The notes under the pieces were generated by a model, which was not told the DNA's origin, made no database searches, and saw nothing but the letters and a program-made list of their open reading frames with translations. The translations under genes and the position numbers were made by a program. From Laetiporus sulphureus 93-53 (Eukaryota > Basidiomycota > Agaricomycetes > Polyporales > Laetiporaceae): 64,000 bases of DNA. The stretch lies in the NCBI RefSeq assembly GCF_001632365.1, contig NW_024468546.1:189499-253498 (forward strand), in the 5' to 3' direction. Each line of letters opens with the position of its first letter. The first letter of the stretch is position 1. This document shows positions 1 to 10,399 of this stretch, piece after piece.

Positions 1-384
1 TCTTGATATAAGCCAATAGCATTAATCTATGAAGTCGTACGATGCTATCATAAGACCTTGCCATACGGCTACAGGGTCAGCTGGTTGTACCAGCTGTCGA
101 TAACTACTCTAACTATAGGACCACCTTCTCAGGTAGCAGAGCTCCATCTCTCACAGTGTTGTAGGAGCTTATCCGATTGGTGGATAAGCGACCAGATCTT
201 GAGTCTTCGGATATGGCACCTTATCTATTAGGCAGAATAGTTAGTACCTTATCTATGATGTATAAGGTCTGGACTCTGGCACGTGATATGTGCGCTTAAG
301 ATATGCACATGAATGAGCATGTGAATAGTCACGTGATCGTGAAGCGAGCGCTTAAAATAATGTGGAATATTACGGTTTGTGACA
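1..384 (+). repeat. Probable 3' part of a 5' LTR (Ty3/gypsy element)
   Basis: This AT-leaning stretch has no gene and contains several CACGTGA-type palindromes. It ends at TTTGTGACA (376-384), almost the same terminus as the solo LTR nested in the downstream integrase (TTTGTGATA), and a GC-rich stretch plus the Gag frame follow directly. I infer that it is the end of the element's 5' LTR, with the LTR start lying before the window. I found no matching copy downstream of the pol region, so the assignment rests on the terminus and position only. Confidence 0.4.
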
Positions 385-442
385 CCGCCCCCCGGGTCGG
401 CCTCACGAAAATCAAGGCCGTGGTGGCAATTATCATTGAAAT

Positions 443-2197
443 AATGGTCAAGGGAGACATGGTCCCCGTCGTGAAGGCCATGGTGGACACGGTGGTGACC
501 CTGGTGGAAGCTCAGACCCTAGTGATGGTACTGATTCATCGGATGACTCTAATGATGAGTCAGACTCTGATAATCCACCTGATCATCACAGCGCACAGCG
601 ACAGTGCACGCGCAGCCCATCGTACTTTCCAGAATGTGAGATATCCCCTGTGCATCAGCCTGCAAGCTGGGCAGATTGCCTACCGGACAACACGTACCTG
701 CGTGAAGGAATTCGTGGAATCAAAAAGCTCGTCGCAGCTAAGTTAGGCACGGCGCTCCCAGAAAACACTGTCCTGAAGAGCATCAAAGACTTACCGAAGC
801 CTGAAAAATATGGCGGTGATGATAATCGTGAAGTCTTTGATGCGTGGATAAAATCCTTGATGCACTGCATGCGACTTGCTCGCTTGGGCGGCCCCAATCT
901 GGATGAGGAATGTCTCCAGATCCTGGGTCAGTTCCTCAAAGGTGCTGCCTCAGAATGGTTCAATGAGAATGTCGATGACGTCGAACAAGATGACGAACCT
1001 TGGACATTTGTGAAAGCACTGTGTGCATTGTTCAAGCACTTCTTGCACTTTGCATCCACGATCAGCATCGCAGACCAATTTGATGCTGTTGAATACACTA
1101 AGCAAGGTGGTGTAGTCAGATTGCGAGACACACTTACTAAGTACGCAAGACGGATGCCAGTATACCCTGATAATTATACGTTTGCTCGACGCTTCATGGA
1201 CGCGCTTCCTGACAAGATCCGAGTGTCGCTTTTATGCGACCGTGATGTTTCCTTGGAAGGGACTGACTTCCCAGTTTTGCTGCAGTTAGCATGCCAGCAG
1301 GAACACAATAACAAGACACTTGCCTTACTGAAGTCATGGCAGCCAGCTACATCTAAACCGCCTAATCCTGTATCCTCCAGCGGCGCTGCGAGGCCATCCG
1401 TGCTGCCAAATGTGAGGACTGTGAATCCATCCGTGAAGTCTGGGCATTATATCTGGGTCATTCTCCATGTGAGTGTAGGGACTGGCGAGACAGATCGTGC
1501 TGCTGTGGGACCTTCATTAGCCCGTCCACTGCCATATAAGTCAGCCACAAATTGTCCACTCACTGCGTCGTCTCACACTATAGGACCAAACAAATCATCC
1601 GCGCTGACCTCATTGTCCTCTTCAGTGACCTGCTATCGGTGTAATCAACCTGGTCACTGTGCAAAAGACTGCCCTCAATATCCACCACAAATGACATTGC
1701 GAGCAGCACGGATTATGGATGTACCTGATGATGACGAGGTACAGGAAGGTCAGGGCAAACTTGATGCCCCTGCATTGGAGATGACTGCACCCGAACTCGA
1801 AGCGTCAGCCGCTGATGATGGGCAAGCCAACGTGGAGTGGGAGGATGACCTTGACACCCTGGTTGATGGATCACAATATGACCCAGATGATCAATTATAT
1901 GTGTTTTCTGACTATGATGAGGATGAAGACTCACACGTGTTCTTCAGCTCCATGAGACTGCAGCTCGAAGCTTTGTTGTCCCCCTCTATCATGACATCAA
2001 TGGTCAATGGTGATCCGGAAATGGATAGCCAGTTGCAGCAGGCCATTGATCACATCAAGTGTATCTCAGCAGTGAACTCTGCATTAGAGAAGAAGGCGAC
2101 ACACCATGAGCAGAACGTGCAGACGCTGCGCTGTGAGCTGCAGTGGGCACGTAGGCAGCTCACGTTGGTCACGGATGGGGAGAATAGCTATGTCTAG
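443..2197 (+). pseudogene. gag: Ty3/gypsy Gag (capsid/nucleocapsid)
   Basis: A long open frame with no convincing ATG at its start: it runs open from about 443 through a Gly/Asp/Ser-rich N-terminus into a retrotransposon capsid-type domain (roughly 800-1330). At 1630-1675 it encodes a CCHC zinc knuckle, C-x2-C-x4-H-x4-C (CYRCNQPGHCAKDC). The C-terminal part is acidic and ends in a helical, Gln-rich stretch at a TAG at 2195. Gag coats the element RNA in virus-like particles and the knuckle binds nucleic acid. It belongs to the otherwise inactivated element, so it is treated as a relic although this frame itself has no internal stop. Confidence 0.8.
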
Positions 2198-2587
2198 GCA
2201 CTCCCTACTCAATCTCAAGGTTCTCTATTAGAGAACTTTCACGTTCATGTGAGAATGATTAGCCAACAGTTACTCAAGCAGCATGAGATACTCACATCGA
2301 TGCCGTATGAAGGATCCCATCCATCAGTGGGGTGGCCTCATCATGTTGACGACCCATCCGATGAAATGGTTGATGGAGCAGTCGAACTCATGATGGATCT
2401 CACAAATGCAGCAATGGTGTTGAACCCCGTGCTGCGTGCGATGGTGGAGGCACCTAGCCATATGCTGGTTCCTATGGTAACTCACGGTACAGTGCGACAC
2501 CGTGCAACCACCTGACATCCTGATCTCTCACGTGCTGAACAGACGTGCTTGATGGCCTACATCACAATAAATGGCCTATGAGCACTT

Positions 2588-2932
2588 GTGCTGTTCAACT
2601 CAGGCAGCACAACTGACTCGATCAGCCTCGACTTTGCTCGCATTGCTGGTGTACAAGTTTGCAAACTAGAGAACCCCGCGATCTTGCAACTGGGATGTGT
2701 CAGCAGCCAGTTGCGAATCAACTTTGGCGCGACCATATCTGTTAAGTGGGGTGAATTCGTGCGAGATGTGTATATGGATGTGGTGAACCTGGACCGCTAT
2801 GATGCCGTATTTGGTACCCCGTTTATGCGAAAGCATGGAGTCTGTCTAGATTTTGCACATGGAGTCATCCACCTTCAGGGCCAGGCACTCCCAGCTCTTA
2901 GCCCTCAGGAGGAGGAGATGAGCATGCAATGA
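2588..2932 (+). pseudogene. Ty3/gypsy aspartic protease domain (catalytic Asp lost)
   Basis: The frame encodes a retropepsin-like fold: the flap-side start LFNSGSTTDS followed about 70 residues later by the hydrophobic strand and VFGTPFM motif typical of fungal gypsy proteases. The family active site reads D-S/T-G; here the codon is AAC, giving N-S-G (about 2597-2605), which should abolish proteolysis. The frame lies between Gag and RT in the usual order. Domain assignment is firm; the consequence of D to N follows from established aspartic protease chemistry. Confidence 0.8.
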
Positions 2933-3058
2933 CGTACCTGCTCTGGACACCCTAAGCTACCGCAACCAGCCTGCACTATCCGAAGTGATGTTGCGACCAT
3001 GTCGTCATCCTCCAGCGTGCATTTGGAGTGACTACACTCAGTGTAGGACAGAGAGGGA

Positions 3059-4560
3059 TTGCGCAGTGCAGTAAAGAGTGAGCCGTGTGATGGCCCTTCC
3101 ACAGTGCACTTCCAGCACATCAGGATGATGAAGAAGTTGACAGAAGAGGAAAGGCAGCAGTGCGCAGGAATTGCGAAACAGATTTTCAAGGATTACAATG
3201 ATCTGTTTGGCACTTCGCCACCTGGAGTTCCGCCTATGCATGAGATTAACCACGCCATACCATTAATTGATGAGAAAAAATGCTACCATTACTATAAGCC
3301 CCATTGTCCGGACACCTTAAAGCCGAAATTACTAGAGAAAATTTGACTTCATACTGACAATGGCTGGTGGGTGCCCTGCAATGTAGATCAGGCTGCACCC
3401 CTACTATGCATCCCAAAGAAGAATGGGGACTTACGAACTGTGATGGACACGTGACTACGGAATGACAACACCATGAAGGATGTCACCCCATTCCCTGACC
3501 AGGATCAGATCCGCAATGATGTGGCAGCGGCGCCAATCTGGTCAAAGGTGGATATGTCAAATGCCTATGAACAGGTGCCAATAGATGAGAAGGATGTTCG
3601 CAAGATGTCGTTCACGACTGTATATGGAATGTTCTACAGCCGTGTTATGCAACAAGGTGACTGCAATGCACCATTCATGTTTCAGCGGTTAATGACCGCC
3701 ATTTTTCGTGATGCAATGAGAATTTTTGTGCATGTTTACCTTGATGATATTTCCATCTTCTCAAATTCTATTGAGAAGCATGAACGTCACCTGTGCTGGG
3801 TATTTGCGAAACTAAGAGAACATCGCTTTTACCTTAGCCGTGACAAATGTGATCTCTTTTCGACGAGACTGGACTGCCTAGGTCATATAATCGACGATGC
3901 CGGCCTCCATGCAGACAAAGACAAGATGGCATGCATTCATGAATGGCTGGTACCCAAGAACTACAATGATGTCCAAAGGTTCCTGGGCCTAGTGCAATAC
4001 CTCGCACACTTCATGCCAGACATTTCTGCATACACAGGTCCGCTCAGTGGCATAGTTCAAAATGGTCAGACATTTACCTGGAGACCGATCCATCAAAAGT
4101 GCCTTGAGATGATCAAATCGTTAGCATGCAGAATGCTAATCTTGAAGTCAATTGACCTGTGCAACCCCGAACCAATCTGGGTAATCACGGACGCCTCGAC
4201 ATCGGGCGTTGGCGCTGTGTATGATCAGGGACCAGAATGGATGAGCTGCCGCCCTGCGGGTTTCATGTCTAAGAAGTTCATGACAGCCCAACATGCATAC
4301 TTTACCTTCAAAATAGAGGCTCTAGCTGTCCTGGAGGTCCTGATGAAGTGGGAAGATAAACTGCTTGGCTGTCATTTCAAGGTCGTAACTGACCACCAAG
4401 CTCTTACCTTTCTGTGGGATAAGTGCAAGTTATCGCTGCGCTTGGAATGCTGAATTGAATACCTTAGTCGCTTCGACTTTGAGCCGATATACGTCGAAGG
4501 GTCCACCAATCGCATCGCTGACTCGTTCTCATGATATTTTGCCAGTGAAGATGCAGAGGA
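3059..4560 (+). pseudogene. pol: Ty3/gypsy reverse transcriptase and RNase H, with stops
   Basis: The palm of RT is clear at 3473-4453: DMSNAYEQV, then the catalytic box YLDDISIFSNS (about 3739-3771), then HIIDDAGLHADKDK and FLGLVQYLAHF. The RNase H part follows with VITDASTSGVGAV (about 4180-4218), a FKIEALAVLEVLMKW segment and TDHQALTFLWD. Upstream, 3059-3346 encodes the RT N-terminal linker, interrupted by TGA at 3344-3346 and again near 3454; another TGA ends the frame at 4451-4453 and the tether continues to about 4530. Multiple stops make this non-functional. Confidence 0.9.
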
Positions 4561-5275
4561 ACTACATGGTCGTGAGGACTTCATCTCCGCAGATGCTCGT
4601 CTTGATCCAGAAGGTGAGGCACTATCAGACTCATGCATCACTGAACTGTGCACACAGTGCATTATGAAATTAGCAGAGCTGAGAGTCGAAGAAGTGAACG
4701 TGCTGGCTGCTCACTGATGTCCAACATCCTCAGTGGAGCCTGCAACTGGTGGCGAGGACCCCACAGCACTGGAATCTGCTGTGACGGGCCCACCACTGGG
4801 TGAAATCATACAGCAGTCCATCGATTTGGGCCAGGAAGTGAAAAGTGGATACTCATGTGATCCTGTATTCTCTAAGGTTCTCGATCACCCAGAGGACCAC
4901 AAGTTGTTCACGCTGAGGGATGGCTTGTTGTGGCACAAGTGCAATGAGCAGACCGAAGTGCTGTGTGTCCCGTGTATAAAGGTCGATGGACGGGCCTTGA
5001 CCGAGATCATTATCAATGAGGATCATACCGCATTGAGACATCTAGGCATGAGACGTACCTTGGACTATGTTCGGCGATGGTATTGGTGACCTGACATTGG
5101 CAGAGACATCGCCAGGTTTCGCGCAAGCTGCGGCATTTGTCAGACATCGAAGGCCTCGTGTCAGCATCCAATGGGACTACTTCACCAGATGCCCATTGCG
5201 AGGTATCCATGGAAATCTGTGGATATGGATTTTGTCGGACCTTTCTCAATGTCACGGGGCTTTGACTACCTCTGG

Positions 5276-5994
5276 GTGATTGTCACAGATTTTCACGCTT
5301 TTACCTTAGCACATGATCAAGACATCATATGACACCAGCGCTAGGCTGTCCAGAAAGGAACGAACCAGTACGTGAAGTACTGACAGTCCTAGGCACCCCA
5401 GAAGTTCAGGTCTAGTTACGTGACACATCACGTGATACTTTTACATGTGACAAGTGGTGCAGGTATTAGGTAAGCCTAACTTATACAGTAATATCACCCC
5501 ACCTAGAAGCAACGGTCGGACTCCGGAAGAATACAGCAACGGGCTTACACGCCACCGGAGATATAGTCTTAAGGGGACATTAGTTCACATACAAGAATAG
5601 ATAGATGCCACGCCACCGGCGATGTAGCCATTACAGGCAATACCATTCCCATGGTCTTACTAAGTAGTTCAGATATTCAGCTCATGACACATGTAGTCTG
5701 ACAGGCAGTGGTAGCCAATCAGACAGTATCCATTAGTTAGCAATTCTGGGGTATCAGGGAATCAGGGGTCCCTCCGCTCATGTATATAAGTCAGAGCTCT
5801 GAGACGCATAAGTCCCCCAGACTTATTCTCATCTCTGCTTCGCCTATACATCCAGTGTTACCAGTGCTCACTTGCAAAGCACTGCTTGACTTTGATCATC
5901 TGTTTGTGCCCATCCTTACTTCAACAAGTAAGTGTTTGATCAGTTAGGTCATAGGCTTAGTTGGCGCTCTGCGTCCTAAGTTTGTGATAGTGAT
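5276..5994 (+). mobile_element. Nested solo LTR with 5-bp target duplication
   Basis: The insertion body is 5281-5989 (709 bp). It begins TGTCACA and ends TGTGATA, an imperfect inverted pair of LTR termini. It is flanked by GTGAT at 5276-5280 and GTGAT at 5990-5994, a 5-bp target duplication as made by Ty3/gypsy and Copia integrases. The host integrase frame is continuous if the body and one GTGAT are disregarded, which proves insertion into a pre-existing element. Inside are a TATA box (5783-5789) and a T/C-rich transcription-start zone, consistent with U3-R. No internal retroviral genes remain, so it arose by LTR-LTR recombination. Confidence 0.9.
5783..5789 (+). promoter_or_regulatory. TATA box of the solo LTR
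   Basis: TATATAA in the middle-to-right part of the nested LTR, about 35 bp before a C/T-rich stretch, is the expected U3 promoter position. Confidence 0.5.
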
Positions 5995-6814
5995 CATTGA
6001 CCGACTCACGTCAATGGTGCACCTTGTCCCCATGAACACCACTGTGCGTGCATCCAAATTGGCATGGTTATATCTGTAAGAGGTCATCCGGCTGCACAGC
6101 TTACCGGAGTCGATCGTGTCAGACCGTGACCCCAAGTTCACCTCAAAATTCTGGGGTGAACTCCATCGCCTCCTAGGAAACAAGTTGTTGATGTCGACCG
6201 CATTCCACCCACAAACGGATGGAGCCTCCGAGCGCATGATCCAGATGGTGTTCCAGATTTTGCGAAGCACCGTGCATGCAGATCAGGTGCCCCTCGTTGA
6301 ATTCACAATCAATTCTAGTGTCAACGCGTCAACTGGGTTTGCATCGTTCGAACTCAATTATGGCTTCTTACCTCAGATGACCCGCAAACTTGCCCGGGAA
6401 CCAGTGATGCCAGACGTGAAGGTGTTCACTGAACGAGCGCTGGACAATCTTGCTATAGCGCATGATGCCATAATTGCTAGTCGGATTTCGCAGACACACT
6501 ACACGAACTGCGGCTGCCATGCTGAAGACACTGAAGCATTGTGGGAGAAATTCGCAGTAGGAAAGCGAATATACCTGTCCACCGAGAATTTGAGCCTGCC
6601 TAAGGGTAGAGTAAAGAAACTTACCCCTAAGTTCATTGGCCCATATACTATCGTCAAGGCGAATCCAACCATGTCCACGTATGTGTTGGATCTACCTGTG
6701 GCACTGCGCCACCAGCACATCAAGTCAGCATTCCATGTATCATGGCTGTGCCCACATGAACCCAACGATGACATCCTGTTTCTGCATTGAGGCATTACCG
6801 TATTCTATGATTTC

Positions 6815-6990
6815 GGTCAGTCCGATGATGAGGAGTTCTTAGTTGAAGAGATTGTGGCTCACTGCTGGAAATGCAATGCCATTGAGTTTTTGCTTCGCTT
6901 TGAGGATGGTGACATCATGTGGCAAATCTACGAGGTGTGCAAGAACCTCGCCGCCCTTGATCGCTACCTAGAGTTGCAGAAAATTACTGA
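6815..6990 (+). pseudogene. Chromodomain tail of the Ty3/gypsy integrase
   Basis: Translation of this stretch gives DDEEFLVEEIVAHCWK, then EFLLRFEDGD and WQIYEVCKNL, ending LDRYLEL. This is the chromodomain signature found at the C-terminus of fungal gypsy integrases, where it directs integration toward modified histones. It lies directly after the integrase stop at 6785-6787 in a shifted context, so it is separated from the integrase by a stop or frameshift. Confidence 0.75.
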
Positions 6991-7104
6991 CTGGTGCATG
7001 CTGCCTCGAACGGCAGTGTCCACCAATTGATAGATCACCTGGTTACACGGTCGCAGGTGTTGCATTGATGAGGATGAACCTGCTGACTGTCCTGCGACAC
7101 ATAC

Positions 7105-8400
7105 TGTCACAGAATAAAACCCCACGTGACATGTAAAACCTGCAATAGATCTGCATATATAGTCGGAACCAAGTGATAAGCCAAGCTTATCATTGCCAGC
7201 CTCCATTAGGTATTGGTCTATAGAATTTAGGTTCCGAATCCGTGATACACACACGGCTTCACCGGATACTGCTCGCCATGTCTGTTATCTGATCTTGGTA
7301 CCCGGTCTTGGCTCTTACCTTCACAACTGTATAGTTGTGGTGGTGGCTGAGGGGTGCTGTGAACATGTGAGCATAAAATAGGATCCGAGCAACTCCCCTA
7401 GATGATTGTCGCCAAAATCTCTCGAAATGAGCCTGTTATATGCAAACTTTCAGGCCTCCAGTATGCAAAGTGTGACAAGGCCTGTGACTATGTCACATTA
7501 TGTAATGATTTGTCACATTCATATGTCACACTATGTCAGAGTCAAAACATAAGAATTTGTTTGCGAGACGGCATGCTACTCTCAAATAAGATGTTGTATG
7601 AATAAAGAGATCACATTGAGTATGTATCAAGCGATCCATGCCTGTGGTTTGCCTTCTAAAACCTTAATTGTGTACCTAAGGGTTTCCTGCACTTTTGGCC
7701 TGCTAAGAAGTTGTCAGTGTGCTGCCACTGCCATGCTCAAAACCTTGCTGTTCAAAGGACCCTCCATGGGATTTAAGTGAGACACAGAGGAAGAAGCAGA
7801 ACTCCTGAGTCATAGAAAGGGCTCGCATGGCAGCACAATGCCCATACAGTGTATTATGACAATTATTGCACTCGAGAAGCACCGGCTGTCGCTGGCAATA
7901 GTTGACGGTAACAAGGTAATAGCCAAACTGTGTGCGTTAAAGTCATATAGGAGAAAGATGATGTCGGCGAATGAAAAAAGGCAAGAAATAAGCACAGCCA
8001 AACAATGCACCAAAATCTGCGTTACATTTGTGCCCGAGAAAAACCTTGTCGCAAGGTAACGCAAGGTAAAATGGAAAGTCATATAATTTATATTGGTATC
8101 AGCTTTTAGCCACCCTGACATGCCTGGATCGGGGGGTCTTCCGACCCCATCGGGTCCCCAAATATGCTAAGTTGCGATAAGGATAAGGGTGTTTTTGGGT
8201 CTTCCAAGGTCCGAAATATGCAATCAGCGACAAGAAAATTGCGATTTGGGGCCCCTCAATATGCTATTTTGTGACAATCATCTAGAGGAGTTGCCTGGGT
8301 CCTCATAAAATTCAACCTTGCTTCCATCATTCTGTTGTGGGCGCACCTGCTTCTAGAACAACTTCCTCATGTCCTCGACAGCTCTTACACCTCGTGTATC
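7105..8400. other. Gene-poor AT-rich repeat sequence
   Basis: No coding sequence can be supported here. The stretch starts with TGTCACAG (7105), ends near an LTR-like TTTTGTGACA (8267-8276), and has clustered TGTCACA/TGTGACA words at 7470-7535, some in inverted order. It may contain a diverged 3' LTR of the upstream element, but I see no alignment with 1-384. Confidence 0.4.
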
Positions 8401-9962
8401 ATGCCTTACCCATATCCAAGGCCTAGCGGCAATCGCAATACCTCTGGTGGTTGTCCGCCCCATAGAGAACGCCGCAAGCGACCTGTGTCCCTGATCGCCC
8501 GTGTAATGCGCTCACCCTGGTCCTATCACCACGAGCTATTCACTGTTGCACACGGCTCAGGGTGCGACTGGTGTACCCCGTTCTTGCAGCACGTCCGTGA
8601 CCATGTCCATGCATCGATGAGCTTCGACGCTGCCATTGAAGACATGGTCATGCACCTTTCCGAACGCTCCTACCATGATGGATATGAATGTGGTTGGGAG
8701 ACCGCCCATGTGGACCAGGCCACAAACCTGCCCGACATCGACCTGGCTGCCTTGTGTAGCCGCATCAAGGCGCTCGAATCTAAGCTTCAACACCTGATGC
8801 CCGAGGAGCAGTGGGTGACTTACGAGAAATTACTGCCCAAACTATCCTTCTCCGAGCCTTTGACACTCGATCTAGGAGGGGGAGGGAGCGTGGGAGCATG
8901 GGACCCTCATGCTCAACCTCACCAGAGAACCTACGAGAATGTGCTATTGGACCGCAATGCTATCGCCCTAGTGGCCCGCCACGTGGTGCTTCATCAGTAG
9001 TGCCGGCACAGGGAACTGCACAGAAGTGAGGGCGTGAGCCTATCCCAGTGCACTTCGACTATGATTACTCACTGCCATTCAGCCTCCAAGGTCCTGCATC
9101 TGAAGCAGAGGCCAAGCAATTCATTGGAGGCATGAAGACACCTACCATAGATGGTGCCAAGGCGGCCGAGGTAGTACAATTGTGGACCCAGGTGGCTCGA
9201 AGTATACAAGTCACCAAGGTGTCAGAACTCTCTGTGGCTCAACAGTATGTGCTTCGCCATGGAGAACACCCTAACTGGCTCCGAAGTAAACCTGCGATGG
9301 TGTGCGAAGCCCGCAAACTGGTCGATCCGCATCCGACGTGGGACACACCCCTTATGGTGTTGGCAGACTATTGCACGAGACACCTCGACTGGTGGCTCCA
9401 TGATGTACGATGAGACCCTCGGACTGGGCTAATCACTGAAGGTGACGTTAGAGCATACCACGCAATCATGCAGGTCACCGCACCCACTGATGCCCGTGTT
9501 GACTTCAGATCTATGATCACGACAATGGCCGCTGACCTGCTAAGCAACCCGGACCACTTCGTGGAACAACGCACCGCTGCAGGCATCAGCGGTGTGCCTC
9601 GCTCAGCCAACGTGCTCCCTCAACCGTTCAGGCTAGAAACTGCTCCATTAATGATCGATCCCAGCTCCAAGAAGCATGCGCAACTCACCATAACGCCTCA
9701 GACCCTGGTCCAGCACTTATTCAAGTGCAGCATAATTCCTGACGGATCTATGGCATACTTCATCGACTGGGCTAATCACTACTTCCTTGAGCCCAGAAGA
9801 CCTGATTGGAGACATACTGATCGATCCGGGATTAACCACGATGACGGCGGTGAAGCAGGCCCACGCAGTATACCTGACCCGATGACAGCATCATCGGCAG
9901 CAGAACCTCAGGAACTGCATGACATGGAGATGGCTGACGCGCGTCACGAACCCCAGGAGTAG
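8401..9962 (+). pseudogene. Broken ORF of an unrecognised protein family
   Basis: Three frames join into one likely ancestral protein of about 500 residues. The first runs from ATG 8401 to a frameshift in the G-run near 8875, then the frame ending at a TGA at 9027, then the same frame onward with a further TGA at 9411, ending TAG at 9962. Visible content includes a His/Cys-rich N-terminal part, a segment with DYDYSLPFSLQG and a Trp-rich CTRHLDWWLHDV. I do not recognise a domain. Its setting between retroelements, with one frameshift and two stops, suggests a dead repeat-associated ORF, perhaps from an uncharacterised transposable element. Confidence 0.5.
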
Positions 9963-10232
9963 TCAGCATTAAAAATGCAGGAAGCTTGTCAATGGCACTG
10001 ATACTGTCGGAGACTTGCCGACACCTGCGGCCGCGCTGTCATGTGCTGGAGATCCTGTAACTCATCACGTCTGGTAATCAATTTGTTCTGTCTCTCAGGT
10101 AACGACGACTCAACCTCGCCATGCCTCTTGGATCGCTCCTGTCGTTTTCGTGCACTTGAACTTCGACGCGCGGATACCTCAGTTCCAACATCGTTTCGTT
10201 TCGTTCCCGACAGTCACTCTGGAGGGGGAGGG

Positions 10233-10399
10233 TGTAAGGGTGTCTTGGACCAAAAGGCGGCAGCCACCGCCACTACTAGCAGCCACTTGGAATTAGCCGA
10301 AGGCAACAGAAAAACCTACGCTCTGCCGTAGATAGTCCTGGTCTTACTCTTTCATGCTGTACTCTCGCTTGCCAATACAACGGCTCGATTCAGTTTACA
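10233..10399 (+). repeat. Short LTR-like element with adjacent purine tract
   Basis: The segment starts TGTAAGGG and ends TTTACA, giving the complementary termini TGTAA/TTACA. Immediately upstream lies a polypurine run GGAGGGGGAGGG (10221-10232), the classical primer tract just 5' of a 3' LTR. The 3' half has the C/T-rich texture of R-U5. At 167 bp it would be a very short LTR. I found no partner copy, so it could be a solo or 3' remnant. Confidence 0.45.

Larger units (their letters stand above)
4733..6787 (+). pseudogene. Ty3/gypsy integrase split by a nested LTR
   Basis: The HHCC zinc-binding region is visible around 5010-5150 (H-x3-H in TALRHLGM, then CGICQTSK), broken by a TGA at 5087. 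The core domain starts with MDFVGPF (first catalytic Asp, about 5226) and is interrupted at 5280. It resumes at 5990 with IDRLTSMVHLVP, SDRDPKFTS (second Asp, about 6116) and TDGASERMIQ (catalytic Glu, about 6222). A TAA interrupts the resumed part at 6077-6079. The C-terminal GPYTIV motif lies near 6640 and the frame ends at 6787. Confidence 0.88.
385..7104 (+). mobile_element. Decayed chromodomain Ty3/gypsy retrotransposon, internal region
   Basis: The order Gag, aspartic protease, reverse transcriptase, RNase H, integrase, chromodomain on one strand identifies a Ty3/gypsy element of the chromovirus type common in agaricomycetes. It is dead: pol carries several in-frame stops (for example near 3344, 3454, 4453 and 5089) and frame changes, and the integrase is split by a nested solo LTR (5281-5989). 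The right boundary is uncertain. A TGTCACAG at 7105 matches the first eight bases of the nested LTR and could be the start of a diverged 3' LTR, but no second copy confirms it. The domains are annotated separately. Confidence 0.9.

Noticed and set aside
7225..7250. tRNA B-box-like GGTTCCGAATCC
   Set aside because: An extra base breaks the T-loop consensus, and no A box or acceptor stem pairs around it.
7105..8276. A full 1.17-kb LTR bounded by TGTCACA and TGTGACA
   Set aside because: The bounding words occur many times in the stretch, and the end does not resemble the presumed 5' LTR end at 384.
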